Of a stretch of DNA of 64,000 bases, positions 10,780 to 20,940 are shown piece after piece. This DNA is from Thelonectria olida. Taxonomy: Eukaryota > Ascomycota > Sordariomycetes > Hypocreales > Nectriaceae. Every line of letters begins with the position of its first letter. Position 1 is the stretch's first letter. Location of the stretch: positions 186,001-250,000 of the forward strand of contig JAGPYM010000032.1 of NCBI GenBank assembly GCA_020736575.1, written 5' to 3'. The notes under the pieces were generated by a model. That model saw only the letters and a list, made by a program, of their open reading frames with translations. It had not been told where the DNA came from and ran no database searches. The position numbers and the translations under genes are program-made.

Positions 10780-11563
10780 TCTCTATACCTCGGCTTGTTC
10801 GGAAAGGTTGGTGAAAGGTGCAGATGGTGATGCGTCAAAGTAGTAGTTAGAGCAGAAAATCTGCCCAACAAATTTCAAGTTGAACAGAAGGCGGAAGGTA
10901 GGTAGGTTTAGCATGTGAATATAGGACACCCATATAAACTCCTTTTATTAACATAACGTGTCATGGATAAGGTTTAGCATGTGAATATAGGACACCCATA
11001 TAACTCTTTTTATTAACATAACGTGTCATGGACAAGGTTTAGCATGTGAATATAGGACACCCATACGAGAAATGACATTAGAAACCGGATGCGCACCAGT
11101 TGATGATGAGCTTGGCGAAACCTCAATGTTGCCCAATAAGGCGCGTCAAACGTAATCTGCGACTTTCGAGACCCGAGACGTTATGTATCCCCTTGTTCCG
11201 GGAGGCTTGTAAGCCAGCTGGGAAAACAGTTCCAATCCAAGGTTATTATGACTAATTTCCTCGAAGAACTTGCGGTAAATGGTCTTAAGACCCAAGAAGA
11301 CCCTTACGAACATGTTGGGTGTGCGAAGGATATGAGTCTTAAAAGCCCACGCAAGCCGTGAAGTGCTTCGCCGCCGCCACGACTTAGTTCGAGCTACGAG
11401 CATCTAATCAAATTATTAATATAGCCCATAATAAGGTTCTGTAGAGCCGAACTAGAAACTCTCTCGCAGCATATAAACTCACCCGCCGGGGCCTGCTCCT
11501 CCACAACTATAACCATGTTACCCGTAACGGATCGCCAGGCATTATTTCGTTCACTTCTTGATC
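10780..11563. other. Gene-poor stretch between ankyrin gene and monooxygenase
   Basis: Bases 10904-11066 are a 65-66-bp tandem repeat. An 85-codon minus-strand ORF (11403 to 11146) starts MLVARTKSWRRR and is not recognised; it could be a gene remnant or chance. The last 100 bp should hold the promoter of the plus-strand monooxygenase; no clear TATA box was found. Confidence 0.45.
10904..11066 (+). repeat. Tandem repeat, about 2.5 copies of a 65-66-bp unit
   Basis: Units start AGGTTTAGCATGTGAATATA at 10904, 10970 and 11035. The first two are full length (66 and 65 bp) and differ at only a few positions; the third stops after about 32 bp. The unit is AT-rich and contains no ORF. Confidence 0.95.
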
Positions 11564-13411
11564 ATGTCTAATCAGACCGATTTCCGCGTTGTTATCGCTG
11601 GAGGCGGTGTCGCTGGTCTTACCCTTGCCAATGCGCTGGAGGTACGACCCAGATACCCACTTAAGCGTTAGCAGAAACTTGCTGACAATGTGCTAGCAAG
11701 CCGGCATCGATTACGTGTTGCTGGAGCGCCGAGACACGATTGCTCCTCAAGTTGGTGCATCCATTGGCATATTGCCAAACGGCTGTCGTGTGAGTTCCGC
11801 TCTCCCTCCCCCACCCTCTTCTCCCATGTTCTACGATGTAGAAGCCCGACTCTGACCCTGGTCATCAAGATCCTCGATCAACTTGGACTTTTGGATGAGT
11901 TATTCAAAATGACGGTACGTAAACGACAGCGATGCTTGTGTTTTATCTTCTAATATGGAATAGCATCCCATTCTATGGATGGCAGATCGTGACGATCAAG
12001 GGCGCTTAGTTTGCCCGCGATCTGACTTGTGTAAACTCGGATGGGCGAGGTGAGTATTCAAGTCCTTCGTTAGAGTAGCTAGGTTTCATGCTGCTGCTCC
12101 AGGACCGGATATGACGTGTCATGGGGGATCGCCAAATACTTCTGCGTACCCTATTTGAGAACATCCAGGACAAGGGCAAAATCTTGCTAAACAAGAATAT
12201 CGTGGACATTGAGCATCAGCCGCACGGAGTAACTGTCAGTTGTGATGATAAGTCTTCATTTGAGGGGAGCATTCTAGCCGGTGCAGACGGCGTAGCGAGC
12301 AAGGTCCGAGGGGAGTTGTGGAAGCTGGTTGAACCGATACAGCCAGAGCTTGTGAGGCATGACAAGAACAGTAAGTTTCTTTTGGGCTGTCTGTTTTATG
12401 TGGCTTTTGGCAAGCCAGTTATCTCGAATTAGGACTTGGTGCTGACACTACAGAGGTATGTTTGCCGAGTACCGGTGCCTGTTTGGCATTGCGTCTTCAG
12501 TCCAAGGCCTTGAGGCAGGAGACTTCGATATTGGGTACAACATCGATCAAAGTATTTTCACGATTACTGCCAAAAATGGAAGAGTCTACTACTTCGTCGT
12601 CGAGAGACTGAAAGCGGTGTGCCGAATCGGAAACATCCCACATTACAGCCAGGCGGAGGCGGAAGAATTTGCCATTCAACACGGAGATATGTGTATTCGG
12701 CCAGACCTCAAGTTCTCCGACTTGTGGGAAAAGACGATTTCATTTCGGCTTGTTGCTTTGGAAGAAGCTAAGTTCAAAATTTGGACTTGCGGACGTATCG
12801 CGTGCTTGGGAGATAGTGTCCACAAGATGACTCCCAATCTAGGAGCCGGAGGCAATGCTGCGATCGAGAGTGCAGCGGCGTTGGCTAATTCAATTAAGGC
12901 TATGGTCGACAATCATCGCGAAGAACCTCCATCCGAGAGTGAAGTCGAAGAATGCCTTGATGGATATCAGAAGAGTCGAGAGAGGAGGGCCGCATCTATC
13001 GTTGATGCTTCTGGTAAGCTTACACGTCTGCATGCTCTGCAAGGAATGCACGAGCGCGTCTTTTTTCGGCTCTTATTACCGAGATTGGGCGATTTCCTAC
13101 AGGATATGATGAGCAACATGTTCATCGGTGCTACTATGCTCGCATATCTCCCTCCGCCAAGAGCATCTGTAAGTGGAACCATGCCCTTCAACCCAACGCA
13201 GGGTGAGGATAAAGGAGAAAGCAAGGTTAAGAGGGTACTAGTGGCATTACCACTGCTTGGACTCTTTTATCTTGCCAGGAAGGTATTGGATTTTAACAAA
13301 TCAGTTCCATGGGTGTTGCAGGTGCTTGAGACTGGCAGGATATCGTTGGATACTCACCCAATTCCCATCCGACGGACTTTCTATAACATCAACTGGCTCG
13401 ACAAGTTGTAG
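11564..13411 (+). pseudogene. FAD-dependent monooxygenase/epoxidase of terpenoid-cluster type, one frameshift
   Basis: Six exons fit: 11564-11641, 11697-11789, 11870-11914, 11964-12049, 12103-12370, 12456-13411 (about 508 residues if joined). The N-terminus has the dinucleotide-binding GGGVAG motif followed by VLLERR; DRQILLRTLF and GADGVASKVR are the middle FAD motifs; CLGDSVHKMTPNLGAGGN is the second FAD motif. This is the PaxM-type class of flavin monooxygenases that epoxidise prenyl chains in fungal indole-diterpene and meroterpenoid pathways. The hydrophobic stretch VLVALPLLGLFYLA near the C-terminus may anchor it in a membrane. In exon 5 the frames before and after the G5 run at 12123-12127 do not agree: TGYDVSWG and GDRQILL are one base apart and no splice site rescues it. 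The gene is broken unless that base is a sequencing error. Confidence 0.75.
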
Positions 13412-13479
13412 GTGTTGTGCAACACTCCCCGTTCTGCCGGTGTACTAAACAATATTACACTAGATGGGCGCCAATTAAT

Positions 13480-14455
13480 ATGTACTTCATGCCAGCCGTA
13501 TCCGGACACGATGCAGTATCTCGAAGGCAGCTCGTGTCTTTCCTAACTGACGGCGGGATCATCATCGCCATTTGGGCTATCGAGTCTATTCGCCGGGCTA
13601 ATGCTTTAACTCCATCTCAACTGTGTGTCACTCCTCCAAATTCCTGAATATAGCTAACACTGCTGCAGACCATCTCTGTTTACCCTACTCGGCCAAGTCT
13701 GCGGAATCGGTGTTATAAGCCCTCTATATTACATTTTCCACTACGTCAGCTCGCCCATTGAAAACTTCAAAGCGACCGACATGAGGCTTACCAGAATGAA
13801 CTACACCCTCGGCATCTTGCCTGCGATGATTCTCACCTACTACATTCCATGTTACGCCATGATGTTTTGGCCAACACTACTTGGTCGCCAATTGTGGCTG
13901 TTTGTCTGGCAAATGTTCCCTATCTGGATCGCCATTACGGTTTTCGTCCTTTCCTATGCCTTTCCCGACACAGTGATGCACGACAGGATCAACGCCCCAA
14001 AGTGTGACTTGCCAGCGATTCGCATCACGGTCGGCGCATTAATTGGTCTCTCCGCATGTGCCTGGATCTGGGCCTTGTTTACTGCCCCTTGCGGTATAGT
14101 GGCTGTGTTCTTCCCACGCACTCTACCTGCTACCACGTCCGACCTGACGGCTTTCACACGAGAGTTCTTGAAATTGGACGAGACATTCATGTTCGCAGCC
14201 ACGTTCATCTGGCTGGGCTATCTATTCTGGGACATGAAACACGCTGGGATGCTCCAGGCCAGCTGGCTCAAAATAGTTGTTTATGCTGTCAGCACAGTTG
14301 CCATGTTCGGACCTGGGGCAGCGGCCGGATTGGGATGGCTTTGGAGGGAAGACATAATTACCAACAGGAGACACAAGGCAGCTATTACAGAGGCTACCGC
14401 TACGGGGTGGAACGATGTCCAGTTGGCTCAAAAAGGAATCAACCAACCTGAATAG
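13480..14455 (+). CDS. Polytopic membrane protein beside the monooxygenase (terpene-cyclase or PaxA-like)
   Basis: Two exons, 13480-13622 and 13669-14455, give 309 residues with about seven hydrophobic helices. The start MYFMPAVSGHDAV is the first ATG in frame after the previous gene's stop; only 68 bp separate the two genes. Conserved-looking blocks are SFLTDGG, GQVCGIGVISPLYYIFHY, ENFKATDMRLTRMNYTLG and PCYAMMFWPTLLGRQ. Proteins of this size and topology sit next to FAD epoxidases in fungal indole-diterpene, meroterpenoid and ascochlorin-type clusters, where some cyclise the epoxidised prenyl chain. I infer such a role from topology and neighbourhood; the exact subfamily is not certain. No polyketide synthase, prenyltransferase or P450 is in the window. 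Confidence 0.7.
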
Positions 14456-14890
14456 CAATGCTTCATCAGTTAACGAGTAGGAATCGAGGGACAGAAGTAT
14501 GCAGACAATGGATTTCACAGGGATATTTCAACGATTTTGTCTTGTTTACCTCTTTATGTGCCTTATCCAGGGATGGACATCGAACGAACGGGAATCGAAT
14601 CGATAGATTCATTCGATGCCAAGTCTTACGAATGTCGAATCGAATTTCTTGGCATTCGATTCGATGTCGAATCTGCGGCGCGCCCATTCGATTCGCATCG
14701 AATCGAATGTGACATGTCCTGTTCGATGTTCGAATGCATCGATTCGAATGTGGGGCATCCCATTCGACATTCGAACCGTACAGGTCACCATATGATTCGA
14801 CATCGAATCGATCGCCCCCACCCGTTCGATCGAAAATCGATCGATTCGGTCGAACAGAGAGACGCGATGTGCGAATCATGACCAAGGGGT

Positions 14891-16412
14891 GGATTCAGCG
14901 CGATTCGCAGACGCGTTAAGAGGCCCCTGGCACTCTCCTCGACGCGACAAGTGTAACGCGATCAACGCTGACAACAATTCATCTTAATGCTAAGATGTGT
15001 TAGCAAGTACATAACATGACCCTAAAAGCCCATAGCATGCTAGGTACCCTGCAACTACAGCAATCATCCCTGTCACGACCCTGTCTAACCGCCCCCAGCC
15101 CGGAACGGATTAACGCGCCGGCCACCGCGAATTGCCAACAGGTTTACCAGTTGGGAATGACTCCCATGGTCACAATCCTGACAAACAACCCACCAGCAGG
15201 TGCTTTACAGGAATGTAACGGACAACCCAATTTTAATCTTGTAATAAAACACGGAGTCGGTTTCTATGAGGAATATATATTTGTCGCGTGGGGTGGTTGA
15301 AGTATGAGTTATTGTTGCTGTAAAATACAACCTCCCAAGTTAGGAGGTACCAAGGTCGTCATATAAAGTAGGTGGGGCTTACAGTAGTTTTTAACGCAGG
15401 AGTATAGGGTATGTTTGTCCCAGTAACAGGCCGCTATACAGAGAGGGGATCGCCAAAAACACGCCGCTTTTTCTGCAGAATAATAGGAAGGAAGCAAAAA
15501 GAAAAGAAAAGGAAAACAAAAAAAAAGTCTCCGTATTTCTCTCTACTAAAAAGATTTTACTGATGCCAGCTTTGGCATGATCAGATGAATATGTCCGGCT
15601 CGAAGTTTTCACGCATTGGCGAGTATGGGATTCATGATCTTCCTGCCCCCCTCTTTAACTTTTTGGTTGTCTCGGGGACCTGCGCCTAAAGCCAGCTTTG
15701 CCTGTGAACCGATGTACCAGCGACTTCACAGGTGCATCCACTTAGAGCCTCAACTTCAAGTCCCACCGTTCCGCCCCCTCACGTGAACCGTTTACGAAAA
15801 TCTCAAGAATCCATTCTGAGTTGACGCCAGATTGGAATGAGCACAAATGCAAAGCCGGTATGGGGACTCGGCTGAGGAAGGGGATGGCTTTTTTTCAAGG
15901 TTGGCCCCGTAATGATGCGTCTGTGCTTGTGGCATGAGCCAATAGGAGCCTCTGACGAAAGTGGAACAGGGAATATATGGAATCTTACCCCACCGTCTGT
16001 GGACCTAATCAACGAGACCCCGATTTGGCTGGTTGCCAAGTACTGAGAGCTTGGTGGAGCGGCACTTGGGAGAATCTCCGTACACCAATGGTCGGAACAA
16101 AGTTTGGCTTCTTACATACAATGGCGGCTTCACGCGCGACTCCCTCGCCTTGGGCGCGCTAGGTCGTCGTTCGCGCTGCTCGCGAATGCTTCATTAATCG
16201 CACAAGACTTTGCATGTTTAGCGGCAGTGGAGATGTCACGAATTTCGCGTTGACGACAAAATGGGCGTAATATACGCGTGTTATTGGCCTCAATGCCTGT
16301 CCAGTCAGTGATGGATGGATGGATTTAAGTTGAGCCTCAGTGCAGTCTCAATGGCTTCCAACAACCTCGACCCACGCGACCCATCTGTCCGACTAGCTAA
16401 ACTAACTGCATC
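14891..16412. other. Non-coding 5' interior of the hAT element
   Basis: No ORF here is supported. A block from 15071 begins TGTCACGACC and could end at a CTTACA near 15383, which resembles a solo LTR, but the flanking pentamers do not match. Bases 15675-15745 resemble 32545-32610 (shared words such as GGGACCTGCGCC and GATGTAC-AGCGACTT). A short GGAT repeat occurs near 16310. Confidence 0.4.
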
Positions 16413-19128
16413 ATGATGTCCTCCGAACCATTCTCTTTGAGCCCTTCGTCCTGGAATCAACCAGGCGTGATGGAGCGCGATGAATTCTCTTCTTCGCCAG
16501 CCGCCCCGTCTCCAGGAACCTCGTTACCAACGACGCCATCGCCCCGTCCTCGCGGGACTGCCGCCGATTTTATTCAGGTCGATTGGACACTCTGGGGCCG
16601 CCAAGAGTGGGCCAAATGGCCCAGATTCGAGCGTTATACTGGCGGCCAAGACACGAGGGCATGGTGGCAACAATATGGGTATCGCGTTAAGGACCGTTCC
16701 ACCTCGCGGCAGGGAAATAAGCTGAAGTGGATCTGCGCCGACTGCTTTGCCCGAGGTTTCAAGAAGAAGTCAGACTTCTGTTTCGTCTGCTCGACAGGAG
16801 TCGCCGTCAGGAAACACTTACTCAAAGCCCACGGGATTCTTGTAAGTGTGTGCCTCTCATCTACAGTTTGATAACGTGCTGATTTGGCAGGCCCCGAACA
16901 AAGTTGTCAGCCCCGTGGGGGGCTCATTTCTAGATGACAGGACCATCACCGACTTCATCGATGCCGACTTCAATAATCCCCACGACCAGTTTCTTCTCAG
17001 CAAGCTGCGTGGAAGATTCAGCAGCAAAGGCCTCCGAGTACTCCTCCTCGACTGGATTACCTACCATAACCTGCCGTTCAACATTGTCAATACCGAGCGG
17101 TTCCAGCGGATCCTTCTCTACGGCAATCCCCTCCTTGATGTGACCCACATTCCCTCTGCGAAGACGCTGCTTCGCATGCTCGAATCCGAGTATAGGGGTG
17201 CCGTTGGGCCGGTAACCGAAGTATTGCGCAGCGCTCGATCCCAGATTCATTTCTCCTTCGACGGTTGGACATCCAAGTCGTACACTTCGTTTCTTGGGAT
17301 CAACGCTCAATTCATTGATAACCACTTTGTCCAACACCGAATCCTCCTTGGGCTTCGACCTCTCTCGGGCAGACATAACGGAGCTTCACTTGCCGATGAG
17401 GTCGCTGATACGCTCGCATTCTGGCAAATCAACGACCCGGACAAGGTTGGCTACTTCACGCTGGACAATGCTGCCAACAATGACACCTGCATGGACGATC
17501 TTGCCTTTGAACACGGCTTCTCAGCTGAAGAGCGACGGATCCGCTGCGCTGCGCATATCTTCAACCTTTGCGCGCGGGCAATGCTATACGGTTCGAAGCG
17601 AGAGAACTTCGCGGCAATCATCGCTGCCGATGGTGACGATCAAGATGACGATGAGGAGCTAGTTGATCAAGCTATCGACGAGGCCCTGGATGTAGAGATG
17701 GAAGACGGCACGGATGAAGACTTTGAAGCGAACACTGCCGTTGGTATCCCAGAAGAGGACTTCCTATCATCCCACCCAGCCCCGGAGGAGATCAATGGAG
17801 CCACTTTCAGGGAGTACAGCCAGAACGGCGCCCCAGGAATGCTTCACAACATCGGGATTCAGCTGCGAGCGACTACACAGCTGTACGAGCAGTTTCTTCA
17901 GTCTCAGCGCAAGGAATCCGGCCATGAATCAACACTTCACTGGGTCTTCAACAATGCCACCAGATGGAACTCGGATATGCGGATGATGGAGAGGGCCCTT
18001 CGTCTCCGCCCGGCTCTCAATACATTCTTCAATGACGTTCAGAACCGTTGGGAAACTGAGGGTCTTTGTGACAAACCGAAACCGGCAGTTCTGCAATACC
18101 GCTTAAGTGCGTACGACTGGAAGGTTATCGAGGTGCTTGTCAAGCTTCTGAAGCCTTTTGAAATCGCCACCAAGCAACTTCAGGGCGACGGTATTCCCGA
18201 CGCGAGGTCGACTTGTGGTAGTTTCGATGAATACTTCCCTGTCTTCGAGATCCTACTTGACCACCTCGAAGGAGCTATCGAAGGCACAATCTTTGAAGAA
18301 GTTGAGGATCCAGTGAGCAAGGAGAAGAAGGACGTCGAAGTCGCCATCTACGACGGGCTCGATAGCAGAACCCGTAGATTGCTCAAGGTCTTTATCAAGC
18401 TCGGATGGAAGAAGCTGCACAAGTACTACAACCGTCTGACTAGCGCAGCTTATGTCGGCGCTGTTGTCTTCAACCCGGCGAAGAAGTGGCGCCTTCTCGA
18501 TCAACTGTGGTCTCGAGTGCCTTCCCGTAAGGCCAAGGGTTGGCGATTAGAGTACGAATCCAAGCTCTTGGAGATCTGGGAGAGTTACAGGGAACGCGAC
18601 GTTGACTACGAAGTCTTCGCTACATCTGACGAGGCCTCAATGGATTACATTGAGCGGAGACTTGCCAGGAGTGTAGCTGGGTCGCCATGCGCCCAGGGTT
18701 CGTCCTTGGCAGCGTCCAGTGCCCGCAAGAGCACCCGAAAGACGAAACACACGGCAGCGGGAGCGACTGCTGATGACGAATATGCTCGGTACTGTGCTTA
18801 GGATGTTGTTAACAGTCACCACTACAGAAGCAGGCCGATTGACTGGTGGAAAATCAACAGGAATCGGTACCCGCGACTGTCTCTGATGGCGGTTGATATG
18901 CTCACCATCCCATCGTCGTCTGCGGAGAGCGAGAGGACATTTAGCAGTGCAGGACGTATGACGGCACCGTTGAGAAGCCGGCTGAGGAGGGAGATAGTGG
19001 CGATGGCTCAGTGCATTCGATCATGGAGTAAAGCTGGGATCTACACGCCTTCACTGCCGCTGGTTAGCCTCAGTGATGATCAATGGGTTGACGCACTTGC
19101 GTCGCTGAAGGGGACGAGTGACATTTAA
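16413..19128 (+). pseudogene. hAT transposase, interrupted by one in-frame TAG
   Basis: Exon 1 (16413-16841) encodes a Pro/Ser-rich start and a BED-like zinc finger (CADCFARG, CFVC, HLLKAHG). A 49-nt intron follows, and exon 2 starts at 16891. Exon 2 contains the RNase H-like core: FSFDGWTSKSYTSFLGI, YFTLDNAANNDTCM and IRCAAHIFNLCA are conserved hAT blocks; an acidic insertion follows. The frame stops at TAG (18799-18801), yet continues in the same frame with family-like sequence (YPRLSLMAVDMLTIPSSSAESERTFS), the C-terminal dimerisation domain, to 19128. One nonsense change thus separates the catalytic core from the dimerisation domain. The full protein would be about 888 residues. It would bind the element's ends and excise it; as it stands it is probably inactive. 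Confidence 0.85.
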
Positions 19129-19398
19129 TCTGCCTAGTACCTGCCTTTGCACAATTGACGATGTTCTGCGATGTCTTATCTGAAGCCGTGATACCTTCTA
19201 AACCCGCTCTGCACCTCTCACCACTCTTCTGTCGGGGTAGGACGGCATGACGGCCTGGTGATGATGACAACGGTCCATTTGGTTCTAGGTCCTATTGGTG
19301 TTTCGGTCTCCGCCGGGATTAGTTCTACGTTCGATCGAGTTCGAATCGAATTCGATCGAATCTTGGCATTCGATAGATATCGAATCTATGGAAGACAT

Positions 19399-19570
19399 GT
19401 TCGATTCGAGTCGAATCTACGGCACAAGAATTGTGGCGCGTTCGATTCGATACGAATCTGCGGGAGATGTGTTCGATTCGAGTCGAATCTACAGGACAAG
19501 AATTGTGGCACGTTCGATTCGATACGAATCTGTGGGAGATGCGTCCGATTCGATTCGAATCTACGGGGTC
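19399..19570 (+). repeat. 72-bp tandem repeat in the right arm of the hAT element
   Basis: Units start at 19399, 19471 and 19543, exactly 72 bp apart, with the third incomplete. Each holds two TTCGATTCGA-n-TCGAATCT words. Such clustered, partly palindromic subterminal words are the usual binding sites of hAT transposases. The left arm (14580-14880) has the same words in a less regular order. Confidence 0.9.
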
Positions 19571-19634
19571 ACATTCGATTCGAACGCCAAGCCTTGGCGT
19601 TCGATTCGATAGATTCGTAAGATGTCCACGCCTG

Positions 19635-20938
19635 GCTTGCCACCCCCCATTAGATACCAAATAGCTCGGTAATGATCATTAATGACGCATCATCTTCCCG
19701 CCTTGAAGAGTGATTTTGTCGCAATCCTATTTGAGCATTTTAGGGAATATGGTAGCATCTTTCTGTAGGCAGCGATCATAGCCAGTCTTGCGCGAGTCGA
19801 GCATGCATCATGTCAAGAAACGTCGTCTCCCCGTAAAGTGCACATTTCCAGACATTTCCGGAGTGGGGTTCTCGTATCGCTCTTACCACCACGTCCTCAT
19901 CTCAGAAGAATTCGTCAAGGGGCTCATCTTTAGCCGTAGTGGGCGTCATTCTAACAAGGCTCGGGCCGCGTCGTCAAAAGGGGAGCCGTGAATTACTTTC
20001 CCCCGCTGGCCATCTCAAGAGCGGTCTTTCCACTACCGGTCGCGTTATCCTACATCCATGGCTGATCCTGCAAACGAAATGTTTGGCTGTTGTAGATGCT
20101 TGCGGCCTCTGTGCATGACCTTATTTATCCGACTCAGGCATCCCAATTCAGCTCATCAGAGCTAATGCAGTCAACATTTGCGGCATTTTGTCGCCAGTGA
20201 GTTGTATGGCTCGTGGAAACCAATAGCCTGGCCCGCCGCCTGTCGCCTAAGAACGTGGCGCTATGTCGTGACTTCCGCCCAGTCAGATCATGCAGTACTG
20301 TCTGGCAATCACTTCAGAGTAAGTCATACATGCATAAGCGAGGTCAGGCCTACTCAGTATTTCTACTCAATAGTGCTACTACCACTAAAGTGTCTGCATT
20401 ACAACCACATGCAAAGAATTTGGGCTGGGTAAAGTTTCTGGGCCAAAAGCGACCATTAATAATCATGTAATTCCTTACAGATGTTCGTTAAGCTGCGCAG
20501 TCTCATGCAGCGACCATACAGTCACATGCGAACTCGTCCACAGTCTACACAAAGTGGATAATGCAGACTTGTTCTATGTTCAGACGGATGGGCCAGAGGT
20601 CTATTAATAAAGTTCTCGACTAGATAGAACGTGGCGTTATTAATAATCGATGCAGATACGAGAGCTTCCTACGGTTTCTCAGTATAGCGGTGCTTTGGTT
20701 CCATGGCCACGAAACTGCCACGTTCCCCTTACTCTTCAATCCGAATGTTTGGACTGTCATCGGCGCTGATCCTAGTACGTGCCCCTGTCCGCTTCTCGGC
20801 TGACTGGTGACAGTTCACAATGCCATCAGTTTGTCAAAAAAGTGATTCCCTTTGAAATGTTTACAAAACTGTGATGACGAGAAGAAAGGACAAGTCTAGA
20901 GATCAGAAGACATATCATGAATTTAATCATGCTTTCGT
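19635..20938. other. Intergenic, no gene supported
   Basis: This stretch separates the hAT element from the pogo element. Only short unconvincing ORFs occur on both strands, with no recognisable domains and no repeats that I could see. Confidence 0.5.
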
Positions 20939-20940
20939 TA

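Larger units (their letters stand above)
14568..19634 (+). mobile_element. hAT-superfamily DNA transposon with large subterminal repeat arms
   Basis: The ends are CAGGGATGGACATC (from 14568) and, read inward from the other side, CAGGCGTGGACATC (ending 19634), a typical hAT terminal inverted repeat with two mismatches. Both arms (about 14580-14880 and 19320-19625) are packed with TTCGAATCGA-type words. A transposase gene lies between them. The flanking 8-mers (GCCTTATC and GCTTGCCA) do not match, so no target duplication is visible. The 5' arm is followed by about 1.5 kb without coding sequence, which is long for a hAT leader and may hold another insertion. Confidence 0.8.

Noticed and set aside
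14568..14576. 8-bp target duplication of the large hAT element
   Set aside because: Flanks GCCTTATC and GCTTGCCA match at too few positions to be called a duplication.
15071..15383. Solo LTR inside the hAT leader
   Set aside because: TG...CA ends are possible, but no target duplication or second copy was found.
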